From contig NZ_CP034073.1 in assembly GCF_003855155.1 (NCBI RefSeq), positions 4,650,001-4,714,000 on the forward strand: 64,000 bases of DNA. The letters are read 5' to 3'. Both the position numbers and the translations under genes were made by a program. The stretch comes from Shewanella psychromarinicola (GTDB lineage: Bacteria; Pseudomonadota; Gammaproteobacteria; Enterobacterales; Shewanellaceae). This document shows positions 57,007 to 64,000 of this stretch, one piece after another. The notes beneath the pieces were generated by a model. That model saw only the letters and a program-made list of their open reading frames with translations. It ran no database searches and had not been told where the DNA came from. Position 1 is the stretch's first letter, and each line of letters opens with the position of its first letter.

Positions 57007-58380
57007 TTAGCGGATCTGTAATATGGTTTGGTTTAAGGTATTGTTCACTTCAAGGGTACGCGAGTTAGCTTGGAAGTTACGCTGAGCCGAGATTAAATCC
57101 ACCAGCTCGGTGGTTAACTCAACGTTTGACTGTTCAAGCGCAGAAGATTTTATATCACCAAAGGTACCACTATTGGCCTCTCCCGCTAATGCTGCACCTG
57201 ATTCGATACTGGCTTTCCAAGACGTGTTACCCACTTGAGTGAGTCCTTGCTCATTGGCAAAACGCACTAATGCCACCCGTGATAATGGCACCGTTGAGCC
57301 ATTACTGTAGCTTGCGGTCACTAAACCATCAGCGCCAATACCTACGTTAGTCAATCGGCCAACGGTAATACCATCTTGGGCTAATTTAGTCACTTCAAAC
57401 GGAGAAGCATACTGGGTTGGATTATCAAACTTTATATTAAGAGTTTGAGTACCATCGGCCTCAGGGCCTAAAGTATTTGCACCCGCAGTGCCTAATGACT
57501 CAGTGGTAATCGAAGCGGGGTTGCTGCTTATATTCGCACCTACTGAGTTAAAGGTAAGCACTGCACCTGACCATGTTCCTACTCCATCCGGGTTAGTCGC
57601 TTCTGCCAATGCATTACCATCTTTGTTACCATCATCATCAGTATCTGTTTCATAACTGCCAGCAACAGTCGTGTCAACAGGCTTTCCATCAACCGCATAA
57701 AAGGCCACCCAATTACTTTCGCCAGTATATGACCCCTGCTCAGGCTTAATAAAGTAACTGGTCATAATATGTGACTCACCTAGCGAATCATAAATCGTCA
57801 CCGAGGTGGAATTATTAAAGGTGTCAGAATCTTTAGGATTAAAGTTAGCTGGGTCTAATGCTGTCTCACCCACATTAAGATTCATCTGTATTTCAACTGT
57901 TGACGATTTTACTGGGCTGCCCGCTTTATCTGGGATCTCAATGGGTTTGGTGGTGGTTAAGCTCACCGACGTTGAATTACCATCTGCATCCACGGGAAAA
58001 CCTTGTAAAAAGTTACCTGCTGAGTCAACCATGTAATTGCCTGAATCAACTTTAAATGCACCCGCGCGAGTAAATGATTGATCTTTAGTGCCTAATTCTG
58101 ACGAGGTAACAAAGAAACCCCCACCACTTATCGCCATATCTAGCGAGTTACTGGTAAATTGCAAGCTACCTTGATGAAACTGTTGCGCAACTTGTGAGGT
58201 GGTGGCACCGCCGCCCACTGCGGTTTTACCGTTGGAAAAAATAGAATTAGCATACACGTCGGCAAACTCTGTTCGAGACTCTTTAAAGCCAATAGTATTC
58301 ACGTTGGCGATGTTATTCGCGGTGGTATTTAAGTCTTTTTGCGCGGCAGCAATACCACTCAGTGCGATATTAAATGACAT
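57007..58380 (-). CDS. flgE: Flagellar hook protein FlgE
   Basis: A 457-residue hook subunit. The N-terminus MSFNIALSGIAAAQKDLNTT and NNIANVNTIGFKESR, and the C-terminus QSNVELTTELVDLISAQRNF, are the family signatures. The central surface domain is Asp/Thr/Gly-rich and longer than in E. coli (402). It lies 60 bases after flgD. Confidence 0.96.
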   Translation of the reverse strand: MSFNIALSGIAAAQKDLNTTANNIANVNTIGFKESRTEFADVYANSIFSNGKTAVGGGATTSQVAQQFHQGSLQFTSNSLDMAISGGGFFVTSSELGTKDQSFTRAGAFKVDSGNYMVDSAGNFLQGFPVDADGNSTSVSLTTTKPIEIPDKAGSPVKSSTVEIQMNLNVGETALDPANFNPKDSDTFNNSTSVTIYDSLGESHIMTSYFIKPEQGSYTGESNWVAFYAVDGKPVDTTVAGSYETDTDDDGNKDGNALAEATNPDGVGTWSGAVLTFNSVGANISSNPASITTESLGTAGANTLGPEADGTQTLNIKFDNPTQYASPFEVTKLAQDGITVGRLTNVGIGADGLVTASYSNGSTVPLSRVALVRFANEQGLTQVGNTSWKASIESGAALAGEANSGTFGDIKSSALEQSNVELTTELVDLISAQRNFQANSRTLEVNNTLNQTILQIR

Positions 58381-58440
58381 GTTTCACCTCTCACAATTAA
58401 TTCATTTATGATGACAGCCAACTGTTTGTTGATGGCCGTA

Positions 58441-59226
58441 TTATGTTTCAGATACTGCGAGTACGTCAGATAACTTAATTCCACCTACTCCACGCAAATT
58501 CAAAATAGCGCCTGTCGCCACAGTGCCCAATGACACACTGGTAACATGGGCATAAGTCGATACGGCTAAATCTTCCGACGTTCCGTCCACTTTACCGCTA
58601 GCCTTAATGGCGTAATTACCGGCTTCTGCGGGTTGGCCATCTGAATCTAAACCATCCCACGTCACATCAACATTGCCGCCTTTACTGCCATCAATATTAA
58701 AGCTCTTAATCAGCTGACCCGACTCATCTTCAATTCTGACCGAAATAGATTCGATGGTTGATGGCGTACTGATCACCCCTTTAATTTCCGAGTTTTCAGT
58801 AGAAATAGCCCCAGTATCAGAAGGAATAAGCACTTTACGGCCCACTAAACCAGAAGCTTGCAATGCTTGGCTAGAACTCATCACAGTATTGAGGTTAAGA
58901 ATTTCATCATTAAGATTTGAAATACCATCGACTGTGGAAAATGATGCCATTTGGGCAATCATTTGATCATTATCAACCGGTTTAAAGGGATCTTGCATCG
59001 ACAACTGTTGACTGAGTAAAGCAAAGAAATCATCTTGCTTTAACATCTGATCTTTTGCTTCAGGTATCGCACTTTCTTCAGGTAAGCGAATTCCGTCAAG
59101 AAAAGGATTACCTTTGGTCGTGGTGGTCGTATTTGCCTGCACAGAATTTTTGGTTGTAGCACTTGTGTTTGAAGCACTACTGGACTGTTGCGGTAAAGAC
59201 TGACTGTAAGAGTTAACGAGGCTCAT
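58441..59226 (-). CDS. flgD: Flagellar hook assembly scaffold FlgD
   Basis: A 261-residue hook-cap protein. The N-terminal Ser/Thr/Gln tail leads to QDDFFALLSQQLSMQDPFKP (about 64-83), the FlgD signature. The middle contains GLVGRKVLIPSD, and a FlgD-type Ig/tudor domain includes VDVTWDGLDSDGQPAEAGNY. It lies 23 bases after flgC. Confidence 0.95.
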   Translation of the reverse strand: MSLVNSYSQSLPQQSSSASNTSATTKNSVQANTTTTTKGNPFLDGIRLPEESAIPEAKDQMLKQDDFFALLSQQLSMQDPFKPVDNDQMIAQMASFSTVDGISNLNDEILNLNTVMSSSQALQASGLVGRKVLIPSDTGAISTENSEIKGVISTPSTIESISVRIEDESGQLIKSFNIDGSKGGNVDVTWDGLDSDGQPAEAGNYAIKASGKVDGTSEDLAVSTYAHVTSVSLGTVATGAILNLRGVGGIKLSDVLAVSET

Positions 59227-59249
59227 TGTTACCTCCTTGAATAATCATG

Positions 59250-59666
59250 CTATTTACCCATCCTTAACGTCTGTTGCAACATAGACTTAGTTGCATCAGC
59301 CACCTGAACGTTCATTTGATAAGAGCGTGATGCAGAAATCATATCGGCCATTTCTTCCATCACATTGACATTAGGTTTGTAAATAAAACCATCACCATCC
59401 GCCATTGGATGGTCTGGCGAGTATTCTTTTAATAATGGTTTGTTACTTTCGACAATGCCTTTAACGCTGACGCCAGGCGAACTGTCTTGCTGGCTATTGG
59501 CTTTTAGCATTTCGGCCTCAAAAACAGGATGACGTGCACGATAGGTTTTATCGACACTGCTTGACACCGAATCAGCATTGGCAATATTACTGGCGGTTGT
59601 ATTCAAACGCACTGACTGCGCTGACATACCCGAACCAGACACATTGAAAATATTAAATAAACTCAT
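59250..59666 (-). CDS. flgC: Flagellar proximal rod protein FlgC
   Basis: A 138-residue rod protein. It has LNTTASNIANADSVSSSVDK, the KPNVNVMEEMADMISASRSY region and a C-terminus QVADATKSMLQQTLRMGK. Length and motifs are standard. It starts two bases after the flgB stop. Confidence 0.96.
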   Translation of the reverse strand: MSLFNIFNVSGSGMSAQSVRLNTTASNIANADSVSSSVDKTYRARHPVFEAEMLKANSQQDSSPGVSVKGIVESNKPLLKEYSPDHPMADGDGFIYKPNVNVMEEMADMISASRSYQMNVQVADATKSMLQQTLRMGK

Positions 59667-59668
59667 GG

Positions 59669-60067
59669 TTAGTCACCTCTCAATGCTTTGCGCATGCCAG
59701 TAAATTTGCTCTCAAGAAAGCCTAATGACATTTGATATTCGAGCGAATTTTGCATAAATGCTGCTTGTTCTTTCTGGGTATCGACGGTATTACCATCGCC
59801 AGTATCGGCCTGATTTGGCATTCGATATTGAACATGTTGTTGACTTAACGCCGTTAAATCAAAATGTTTGTCTGTGGTTTGACTCATACTCAAGCCTTGT
59901 TGATGCGAGCTTGCCGATTTCATGGCGGCAGCAAAATTAACATCTTGAGCTTTATAATGAGGAGTATTGGCATTGGCGATATTACTTGAAATTACTTCTG
60001 CTCTTTGAGCTCGAATGCCCAAAGAATATTGGTGAACACCTAATGCATTATCGAAATTAATCGCCAT
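59669..60067 (-). CDS. flgB: Flagellar proximal rod protein FlgB
   Basis: A 132-residue rod protein from ATG 60067, which has GGAGG seven bases upstream; a longer frame to 60106 would reach the sigma-54 box and is rejected. Motifs are ISSNIANANTPHYKAQDVNF at the N-terminus and FMQNSLEYQMSLGFLESKF at the C-terminus. It is the first gene of flgBCDE. Confidence 0.95.
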   Translation of the reverse strand: MAINFDNALGVHQYSLGIRAQRAEVISSNIANANTPHYKAQDVNFAAAMKSASSHQQGLSMSQTTDKHFDLTALSQQHVQYRMPNQADTGDGNTVDTQKEQAAFMQNSLEYQMSLGFLESKFTGMRKALRGD

Positions 60068-60100
60068 AAAATTGCCTCCATCAGCTAACTGATAGTAATA

Positions 60101-60117
60101 AAGCAAGGGTTATGCCA
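60101..60117 (-). promoter_or_regulatory. Sigma-54 promoter for flgBCDE
   Basis: On the minus strand TGGCAT-AACCC-TTGCTT, one base from consensus with exact spacing. It lies 34 bases before the flgB start. Confidence 0.87.
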
Positions 60118-60155
60118 ACAATTTAATTTTTAAACGAATAAAAGACAAAAACAAA

Positions 60156-60177
60156 CATGCCGACGAATGCCGGCATG
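60156..60177 (-). terminator. Terminator after cheR
   Basis: The arms CATGCCG and CGGCATG pair over an eight-base loop. A T-rich run (TTTGTTTTTG) follows on the minus strand. It separates cheVR from the flgB promoter. Confidence 0.82.
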
Positions 60178-60203
60178 ATAAATAGCTTAACTTGTTATTT
60201 TAT

Positions 60204-61037
60204 CTATATTTTCTTTTGGTAATAAATACCAGGATTACAGCGAACCATAGTAAACTCATCACTTAAGCCTGCTAGAGATTCTGACGCACCCAAGAATAAA
60301 ATACCTTTGGGATTAAGTGCGGCAGCAAATTGCCGCAAAATTTTAGTCTTTGCCTCTGGCCCAAAATAAATCAATACATTACGGCAAAAAATAATATCGT
60401 ACTTACCTAATAAGCTATAACTTTCAAGTAAATTATGTGCTCTAAAGTTAACTAAACGCTTAACATTATCTTTCACTGTCATGTTGCCCGACGGTAAAGC
60501 ATCAAAAAACTGACGTTTACGCTCTTCAGACAAGCCACGAGCCAGCGCTAAACCATCATATTCAGCATTCTTACAGCGCTCTAACATTGATGGTGACAAG
60601 TCCGTTGCCTGAATCGTCGCGCCGCCCGGTAAAGCACCGGGTTTACGCTGTTGATATTCCAACACTGTCATCGACAAAGAGTAAGGTTCTTGCCCAGAAG
60701 AACATGCCGCAGACCATATTTTTAACGGTCTGCCAAGCTTACTGTATTCAGGCAATAGAGTATTATTAAGTAATTCAAACGGATAACGGTCTCGAAACCA
60801 TAAGGTTTCATTGGTGGTCATTGCATCTATCACTTCAGCACGCAGCTGACGTTCTATCGGTTTCATCGACTTTTTAACCACCTCAGACAAAGAAGGTAAA
60901 TTATGCTTCCCCATCAACGGCGCTAAACGACTGCGGACTAAATATTGTTTATTCTCACCTAACACAATACCGCTATGCTGCTCTAAAAACAGCCTAAATT
61001 GATTGTACTCTGCTTCAGCAAGTGATTTATCTGTCAC
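60204..61037 (-). CDS. cheR: Chemotaxis protein methyltransferase CheR
   Basis: A 277-residue SAM-dependent methyltransferase that methylates receptor glutamates. Seen are the N-terminal helical domain (about 1-80), TTNETLWFRDRYPFELL (about 74-90), the SAM motif WSAACSSGQEPYSLSM (about 107-122) and YDIIFCRNVLIYF (about 213-225). It follows cheV by 60 bases, with a perfect inverted repeat between them. Confidence 0.96.
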   Translation of the reverse strand: MTDKSLAEAEYNQFRLFLEQHSGIVLGENKQYLVRSRLAPLMGKHNLPSLSEVVKKSMKPIERQLRAEVIDAMTTNETLWFRDRYPFELLNNTLLPEYSKLGRPLKIWSAACSSGQEPYSLSMTVLEYQQRKPGALPGGATIQATDLSPSMLERCKNAEYDGLALARGLSEERKRQFFDALPSGNMTVKDNVKRLVNFRAHNLLESYSLLGKYDIIFCRNVLIYFGPEAKTKILRQFAAALNPKGILFLGASESLAGLSDEFTMVRCNPGIYYQKKI

Positions 61038-61066
61038 ATTAACTTCCTAATATGTGGCCAATGAGC

Positions 61067-61100
61067 TAAGCCTCTAATATTGTTCAATATTAGAGGCTTA
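61067..61100 (-). terminator. Perfect 15-bp inverted repeat between cheV and cheR
   Basis: The arms TAAGCCTCTAATATT and AATATTAGAGGCTTA pair without mismatch over a four-base loop. The right arm includes the cheV stop codon. After the stem the minus strand reads TAGCTCATTGG, which is not a T tract, so it may be a partial terminator, an attenuator or an mRNA-stability hairpin. Confidence 0.55.
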
Positions 61101-62018
61101 TAAACTCAAATGTTTGTTAACCGCTGAGGCTAATTCATCGGGGTTAAACTTAGCAATAAAATCGTTAGCACCTACTTTTTCTACCATTGCTTGGTTAAAC
61201 ACACCACTTAATGATGTGTGTAGAACTACTTTTATGTTCTTTAATTTTGGATCATCACGAATTTCAGCAGTTAAAGTATAACCGTCCATTTCTGGCATTT
61301 CGATATCTGAAATAATCAGCGGGATCTCAACTGAGACATCATCCATTTCAGCGGCAATATTTTTCAGCATGATCAACGCTTCTTTACCATCTTTAGCGGT
61401 ATCGATTTGCAGATTTAACGACTCTAACGAACGAATAATTTGTTTGCGTGCCACCGTAGAATCATCAATAACCATAATATGATAATGCTGTTCTTTATCG
61501 ATAGTTAACGTCTCACTGACTTCTTTACTGATAGAGGTCTTAACAGGTGAAATTTCATCAAGAATTTTTTCAACATCCAAAATTTCAACCAGCTCACCTT
61601 CAATCTCAGTCACAGCCGTTAAATATGAAGAACGTCCTGAACCTTGGGGCGGCGGCAAAATAGATTCCCAATTCATATTGATGATACGCTCAACAGAACT
61701 GACCAAAAAGCCTTGAACACTGCGGTTATATTCGGAAATGATAACAAAGCAATTTTCAGTTGATGTCAGTGGACGCCCACCGGTTGCTGCACTTAAATCG
61801 ATAATAGAAATGGTTTCCCCACGAATATGCGCAACACCTTTAACATAGGGGTTTAGCTTAGGTAGCCTTGTCAGTGGAGGACATTGTAATACCTCTTTTA
61901 CTTTAAATACGTTAATACCAAAGCGTTGACGACCGTTAAGCTTAAACAGTAACAGCTCTAATCTGTTTTGTCCGACAAGCTGGGTACGTTTATTTACTGA
62001 TTCTAAAATGCTCGACAT
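61098..62018 (-). CDS. cheV: Chemotaxis coupling/response regulator CheV
   Basis: A 306-residue fusion of a CheW domain (about 20-155; FGINVFKVKEVLQ, PYVKGVAHIRGETISIIDLS) and a receiver domain (about 178-304; MVIDDSTVARK, LIISDIEMPEMDGYTL with the phospho-acceptor Asp, HTSLSG, and the FIAKFNPDEL loop). CheV adds an adjustable coupler to receptor arrays. It is transcribed with cheR and lies divergent from flgA. Confidence 0.96.
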   Translation of the reverse strand: MSSILESVNKRTQLVGQNRLELLLFKLNGRQRFGINVFKVKEVLQCPPLTRLPKLNPYVKGVAHIRGETISIIDLSAATGGRPLTSTENCFVIISEYNRSVQGFLVSSVERIINMNWESILPPPQGSGRSSYLTAVTEIEGELVEILDVEKILDEISPVKTSISKEVSETLTIDKEQHYHIMVIDDSTVARKQIIRSLESLNLQIDTAKDGKEALIMLKNIAAEMDDVSVEIPLIISDIEMPEMDGYTLTAEIRDDPKLKNIKVVLHTSLSGVFNQAMVEKVGANDFIAKFNPDELASAVNKHLSL

Positions 62019-62626
62019 AACACAGCCTTGTAGTTAACTGTTACTCAAAAGGATAAAATTGTTGGTTAACATTATAGTGAACCTTGGTTTAATATAATAC
62101 GCTTGCTAGCTATTTTAACCTCAACCTGGATAAGAGAGGGGATAAATCGTTAAAAATGGGTTTATTTCAAGTCTGCAATATCAAACATGCCATGTGTTTT
62201 GCTAATAAAGGTGCACTCACATGTTAACAATAGTGTTAGTCGCCGCGCCAATAGCGGGCCTATTGTGAGTCGATACAAGGTGAATAGCCGAACAAAGGGC
62301 CATTTGATAACCGTTACTGTCTCTAATTTACCCCCAATTTACCCCCAATTGAGGTTTTCATCAGACGAACATGACACATTCTGGGCAAACCATCAGCAGC
62401 CTAGCAAATACCTATCAAATTATTGAATTAAAAGTGGGCATGCAACTTGCTTTAACTTTTACTAAGTTAACACTTACAGTGAACTGACACTTTTTTGACG
62501 AAAGGGAAATGTTATTATCATGCCCTCACCTCATTTTTAGCTTATTGCGTATGCAGAGATTACTCGCATATTTTTCGTTCTCCAAAGTATAGGTGCATTC
62601 TGGCAACACAAGCTAGGATCTTCATT
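62019..62626. other. Divergent regulatory region between cheV and flgA
   Basis: These 608 bases contain no convincing gene; an open frame at 62187-62426 lacks a ribosome site and family resemblance. There is a TATAAT hexamer on the cheV strand near 62075 and a short direct repeat TTACCCCCAAT (two copies near 62329-62350). The flgA sigma-54 box is at 62436-62452. Confidence 0.65.
62436..62452 (+). promoter_or_regulatory. Sigma-54 promoter for flgA
   Basis: GGGCAT-GCAAC-TTGCTT, with a consensus -12 box and GG-GC spacing of ten. It lies about 175 bases before the flgA start. Confidence 0.75.
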
Positions 62627-63334
62627 ATGAAAGTATTTTTTTTATGTTTTTTGTGCTCAATGACGCTTTCTTTGCCAGCATTTGCTAGCGAAGAGATAGT
62701 AACACCTAAACTATCGGCCATTTATACGTTAGCTAAAGAGGTGGTCGCAAAAAAAATTGATGCCGACGCCAACGCTAAGGTGCAAATTACCCCACAAAAT
62801 CTTGAAGGTCGTCTTAGTCCACCGCGCTGCTATCCACCGATTAATGCCGAACTCGCCAGTGAAAGAGCCATTAGTCGAAATAACATGGTAAAACTAAGTT
62901 GTATCAGCCCAGACTATGACTATCCATGGCAAATGTATCTCTCTGTTCGAGTTGAAATACAATACCCTGTCGTGGTGGCTAACCAGCTACTGTCTCCAGA
63001 CCAAATTATTGCTCCACATCACTTAAACATCATGTATGTTGACCAATATAGTTTAAGAGGCCACTTTTTTTCTGATACCCACACATTAATCGGTTCGCGA
63101 GTGAAACGTCGCGTGGCAAAAGACTCACCTGTATTGAGTAATAACCTGTGTTTTGTGTGCAAAGGTGACTCGGTTTCCATCTACGCTAGAACCGCTAATG
63201 TTCAAATAAAAACCCTTGGTGAAGCACTGCGTGACGGCAATCTTGATGACGTCATCAGGGTGAAAAACAGTAACACGAGTAAACAATTTGATGCGGTGGT
63301 GGTTGGGGTTGGCGAAGTTGAAGTAAGAATGTAA
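62627..63334 (+). CDS. flgA: Flagellar P-ring chaperone FlgA
   Basis: A 235-residue periplasmic protein from ATG 62627 with a signal peptide cut after about residue 20 (LPAFAS). A longer frame from 62495 is rejected because the signal would be buried. The SAF-type domain shows VVVANQLLSPDQIIAPHHLN and the C-terminus has GDSVSIYARTANVQIKTLGE, then VRVKNSNTSKQFDAVVVG in family form. It helps FlgI assemble. flgM follows 74 bases downstream with its own promoter. Confidence 0.94.
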   Translation: MKVFFLCFLCSMTLSLPAFASEEIVTPKLSAIYTLAKEVVAKKIDADANAKVQITPQNLEGRLSPPRCYPPINAELASERAISRNNMVKLSCISPDYDYPWQMYLSVRVEIQYPVVVANQLLSPDQIIAPHHLNIMYVDQYSLRGHFFSDTHTLIGSRVKRRVAKDSPVLSNNLCFVCKGDSVSIYARTANVQIKTLGEALRDGNLDDVIRVKNSNTSKQFDAVVVGVGEVEVRM

Positions 63335-63342
63335 ACTAGGAC

Positions 63343-63369
63343 TAAAGTTTTTTCCAACAGTGCCGATAA
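63343..63369 (+). promoter_or_regulatory. Sigma-28 (FliA) promoter for flgM
   Basis: TAAAGTTT, an 11-base spacer (TTTCCAACAGT), then GCCGATAA: a perfect match to the FliA consensus in sequence and spacing. It begins nine bases after the flgA stop and 66 bases before flgM. Confidence 0.95.
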
Positions 63370-63408
63370 TCTGTTTGAAGAACCTAATACATTACGCTGG
63401 AGCCTCCA

Positions 63409-63738
63409 ATGGCAATTGACATTAAGCATAACACTGCGGCTAATACCCAAATGCGCACTGCACGTGACACGCAGTCTGCTAAGCAATCTAATACTGCTGT
63501 GGCTCAAAAATCCGCGGCACCGGTTAAAGCCGATTCCGTTAGCATCACCGCTCAAGCTCACCAGCTTCAGAGCGCGCAAGCAAAAATGGAAGCGACACCT
63601 GAAGTTGACCAAAAAAAGGTCGCAGAAATTAAGCTCGCTATCTCTGAAGGACGCTATAAAGTCGACCCAGAAAAGCTTGCTGCGAATATTGCCAGCTTTG
63701 AAGCAGAGCTAAGCAGTCTATCGTTTGACAAAGAGTAG
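63409..63738 (+). CDS. flgM: Anti-sigma-28 factor FlgM
   Basis: A 109-residue, largely disordered protein rich in Ala/Gln/Lys. The N-terminal part is variable; the C-terminal FliA-binding part has DQKKVAEIKLAISEGRYKVD and PEKLAANIASFEAEL, the FlgM signature. The ATG at 63409 follows GGAG. It is exported after hook completion, freeing FliA. Its own perfect FliA promoter makes a feedback loop. Confidence 0.95.
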   Translation: MAIDIKHNTAANTQMRTARDTQSAKQSNTAVAQKSAAPVKADSVSITAQAHQLQSAQAKMEATPEVDQKKVAEIKLAISEGRYKVDPEKLAANIASFEAELSSLSFDKE

Positions 63739-63839
63739 CCGTTAAACGTTACTCTTTAATTTGTTTTAACGACACACAGATAATAGGTGCTAACTTGCAT
63801 CATAGATAAGTGTCAGTTAACAAAACCAATGAGTAATTT

Positions 63840-64000
63840 ATGACAGAGCTAAATGAAGAGCTAAATAAACAACCAAGCGAACAACCAAACGATGAGCTAC
63901 GTGCACTGTTAGAGACCCAAAATCAGACCTTAGCACAGCTAAAACTGCTTATTGTTGAAGAAAAAGCCGCATTAACAAACCAAGATGCCGACAAACTACT
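63840..64000 (+). CDS. flgN: FlgN-type flagellar export chaperone (N-terminal part)
   Basis: Starting at ATG 63840, 53 codons are open to the window edge, beginning MTELNEELNKQPSEQPNDEL and continuing with LRALLETQNQTLAQLKLLIV, a helical segment typical of FlgN, the chaperone for FlgK and FlgL. Its place right after flgM agrees with the usual flgA-flgM-flgN order. The rest lies outside the window. Confidence 0.82.
   Translation, partial: MTELNEELNKQPSEQPNDELRALLETQNQTLAQLKLLIVEEKAALTNQDADKL

Noticed and set aside
62187..62426. Open frame of 79 codons upstream of flgA
   Set aside because: No ribosome site, no recognisable family, and it spans a low-complexity direct repeat.

Overview
The window looks like a chromosomal segment of a marine gammaproteobacterium close to Shewanella. 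This rests on three things seen here: the tail of a PfaD-type polyunsaturated fatty acid synthase enoyl reductase at the left edge, a polar-flagellum/chemotaxis supercluster in the Shewanella/Vibrio order (flrABC regulators, FlhF/FlhG, ParC/ParP, CheV), and moderately AT-rich spacers. No database search was possible, so genus is an inference.

Layout. 1-10.3 kb is mixed housekeeping: partial pfaD with a small Cys-rich gene, a fumarylacetoacetate-hydrolase family protein, a methyl-accepting chemotaxis protein, a compact three-gene rimK operon (aspartic/zinc protease-like protein, RimK, aspartoacylase-like deacylase), a DUF2461 protein and an RsmB/NOP-type rRNA methyltransferase. 10.4-62.0 kb is one almost unbroken minus-strand flagellar and chemotaxis cluster. 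In transcription order (right to left) it reads cheV, cheR, flgBCDE, flgFGHIJKL, two flagellins, flaG-fliD-fliT-like-fliS, flrA, flrBC, fliEFGHIJ, fliK, fliLMNOPQR-flhB, flhA-flhF-flhG-fliA, cheYZAB, a membrane protein of unknown function, parC, parP, cheW, DUF2802. 62.6-64.0 kb is the divergent plus-strand flgA-flgM-flgN block, with flgN cut by the window edge.

Regulation can be read directly. Seven sigma-54 (-24/-12) elements precede flgA, flgB, flgF, flrB, fliE, fliK and flhA. A perfect sigma-28 promoter precedes flgM, a very good one precedes the second flagellin gene (flaB), and a weaker candidate precedes flaA. With FlrA, FlrB/FlrC, FliA and FlgM encoded in the window, this gives a complete hierarchy: FlrA/sigma-54, then FlrBC/sigma-54, then FliA/FlgM.

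The most unusual feature is the number of short tandem repeats in and around these genes. There is a modular 37-bp array beside the rimK operon and a 16-bp array between fliH and fliG that share the same sub-modules and the same hairpin head. There are also 12-bp arrays before fliJ's stop and upstream of fliL, a degenerate array after flrA, and coding minisatellites in the flgJ linker. Other points worth attention are the mosaic near-identity of the two enlarged flagellins, a motif repeated exactly every 45 residues in the CheA linker, an NPEH in place of NPTH in FlhB, and an uncharacterised membrane protein translationally coupled to cheB. No rRNA, tRNA, CRISPR, insertion sequence or prophage gene was seen. 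I did not find a convincing wholly new multi-gene system; the shared repeat family is the best candidate for something undescribed.
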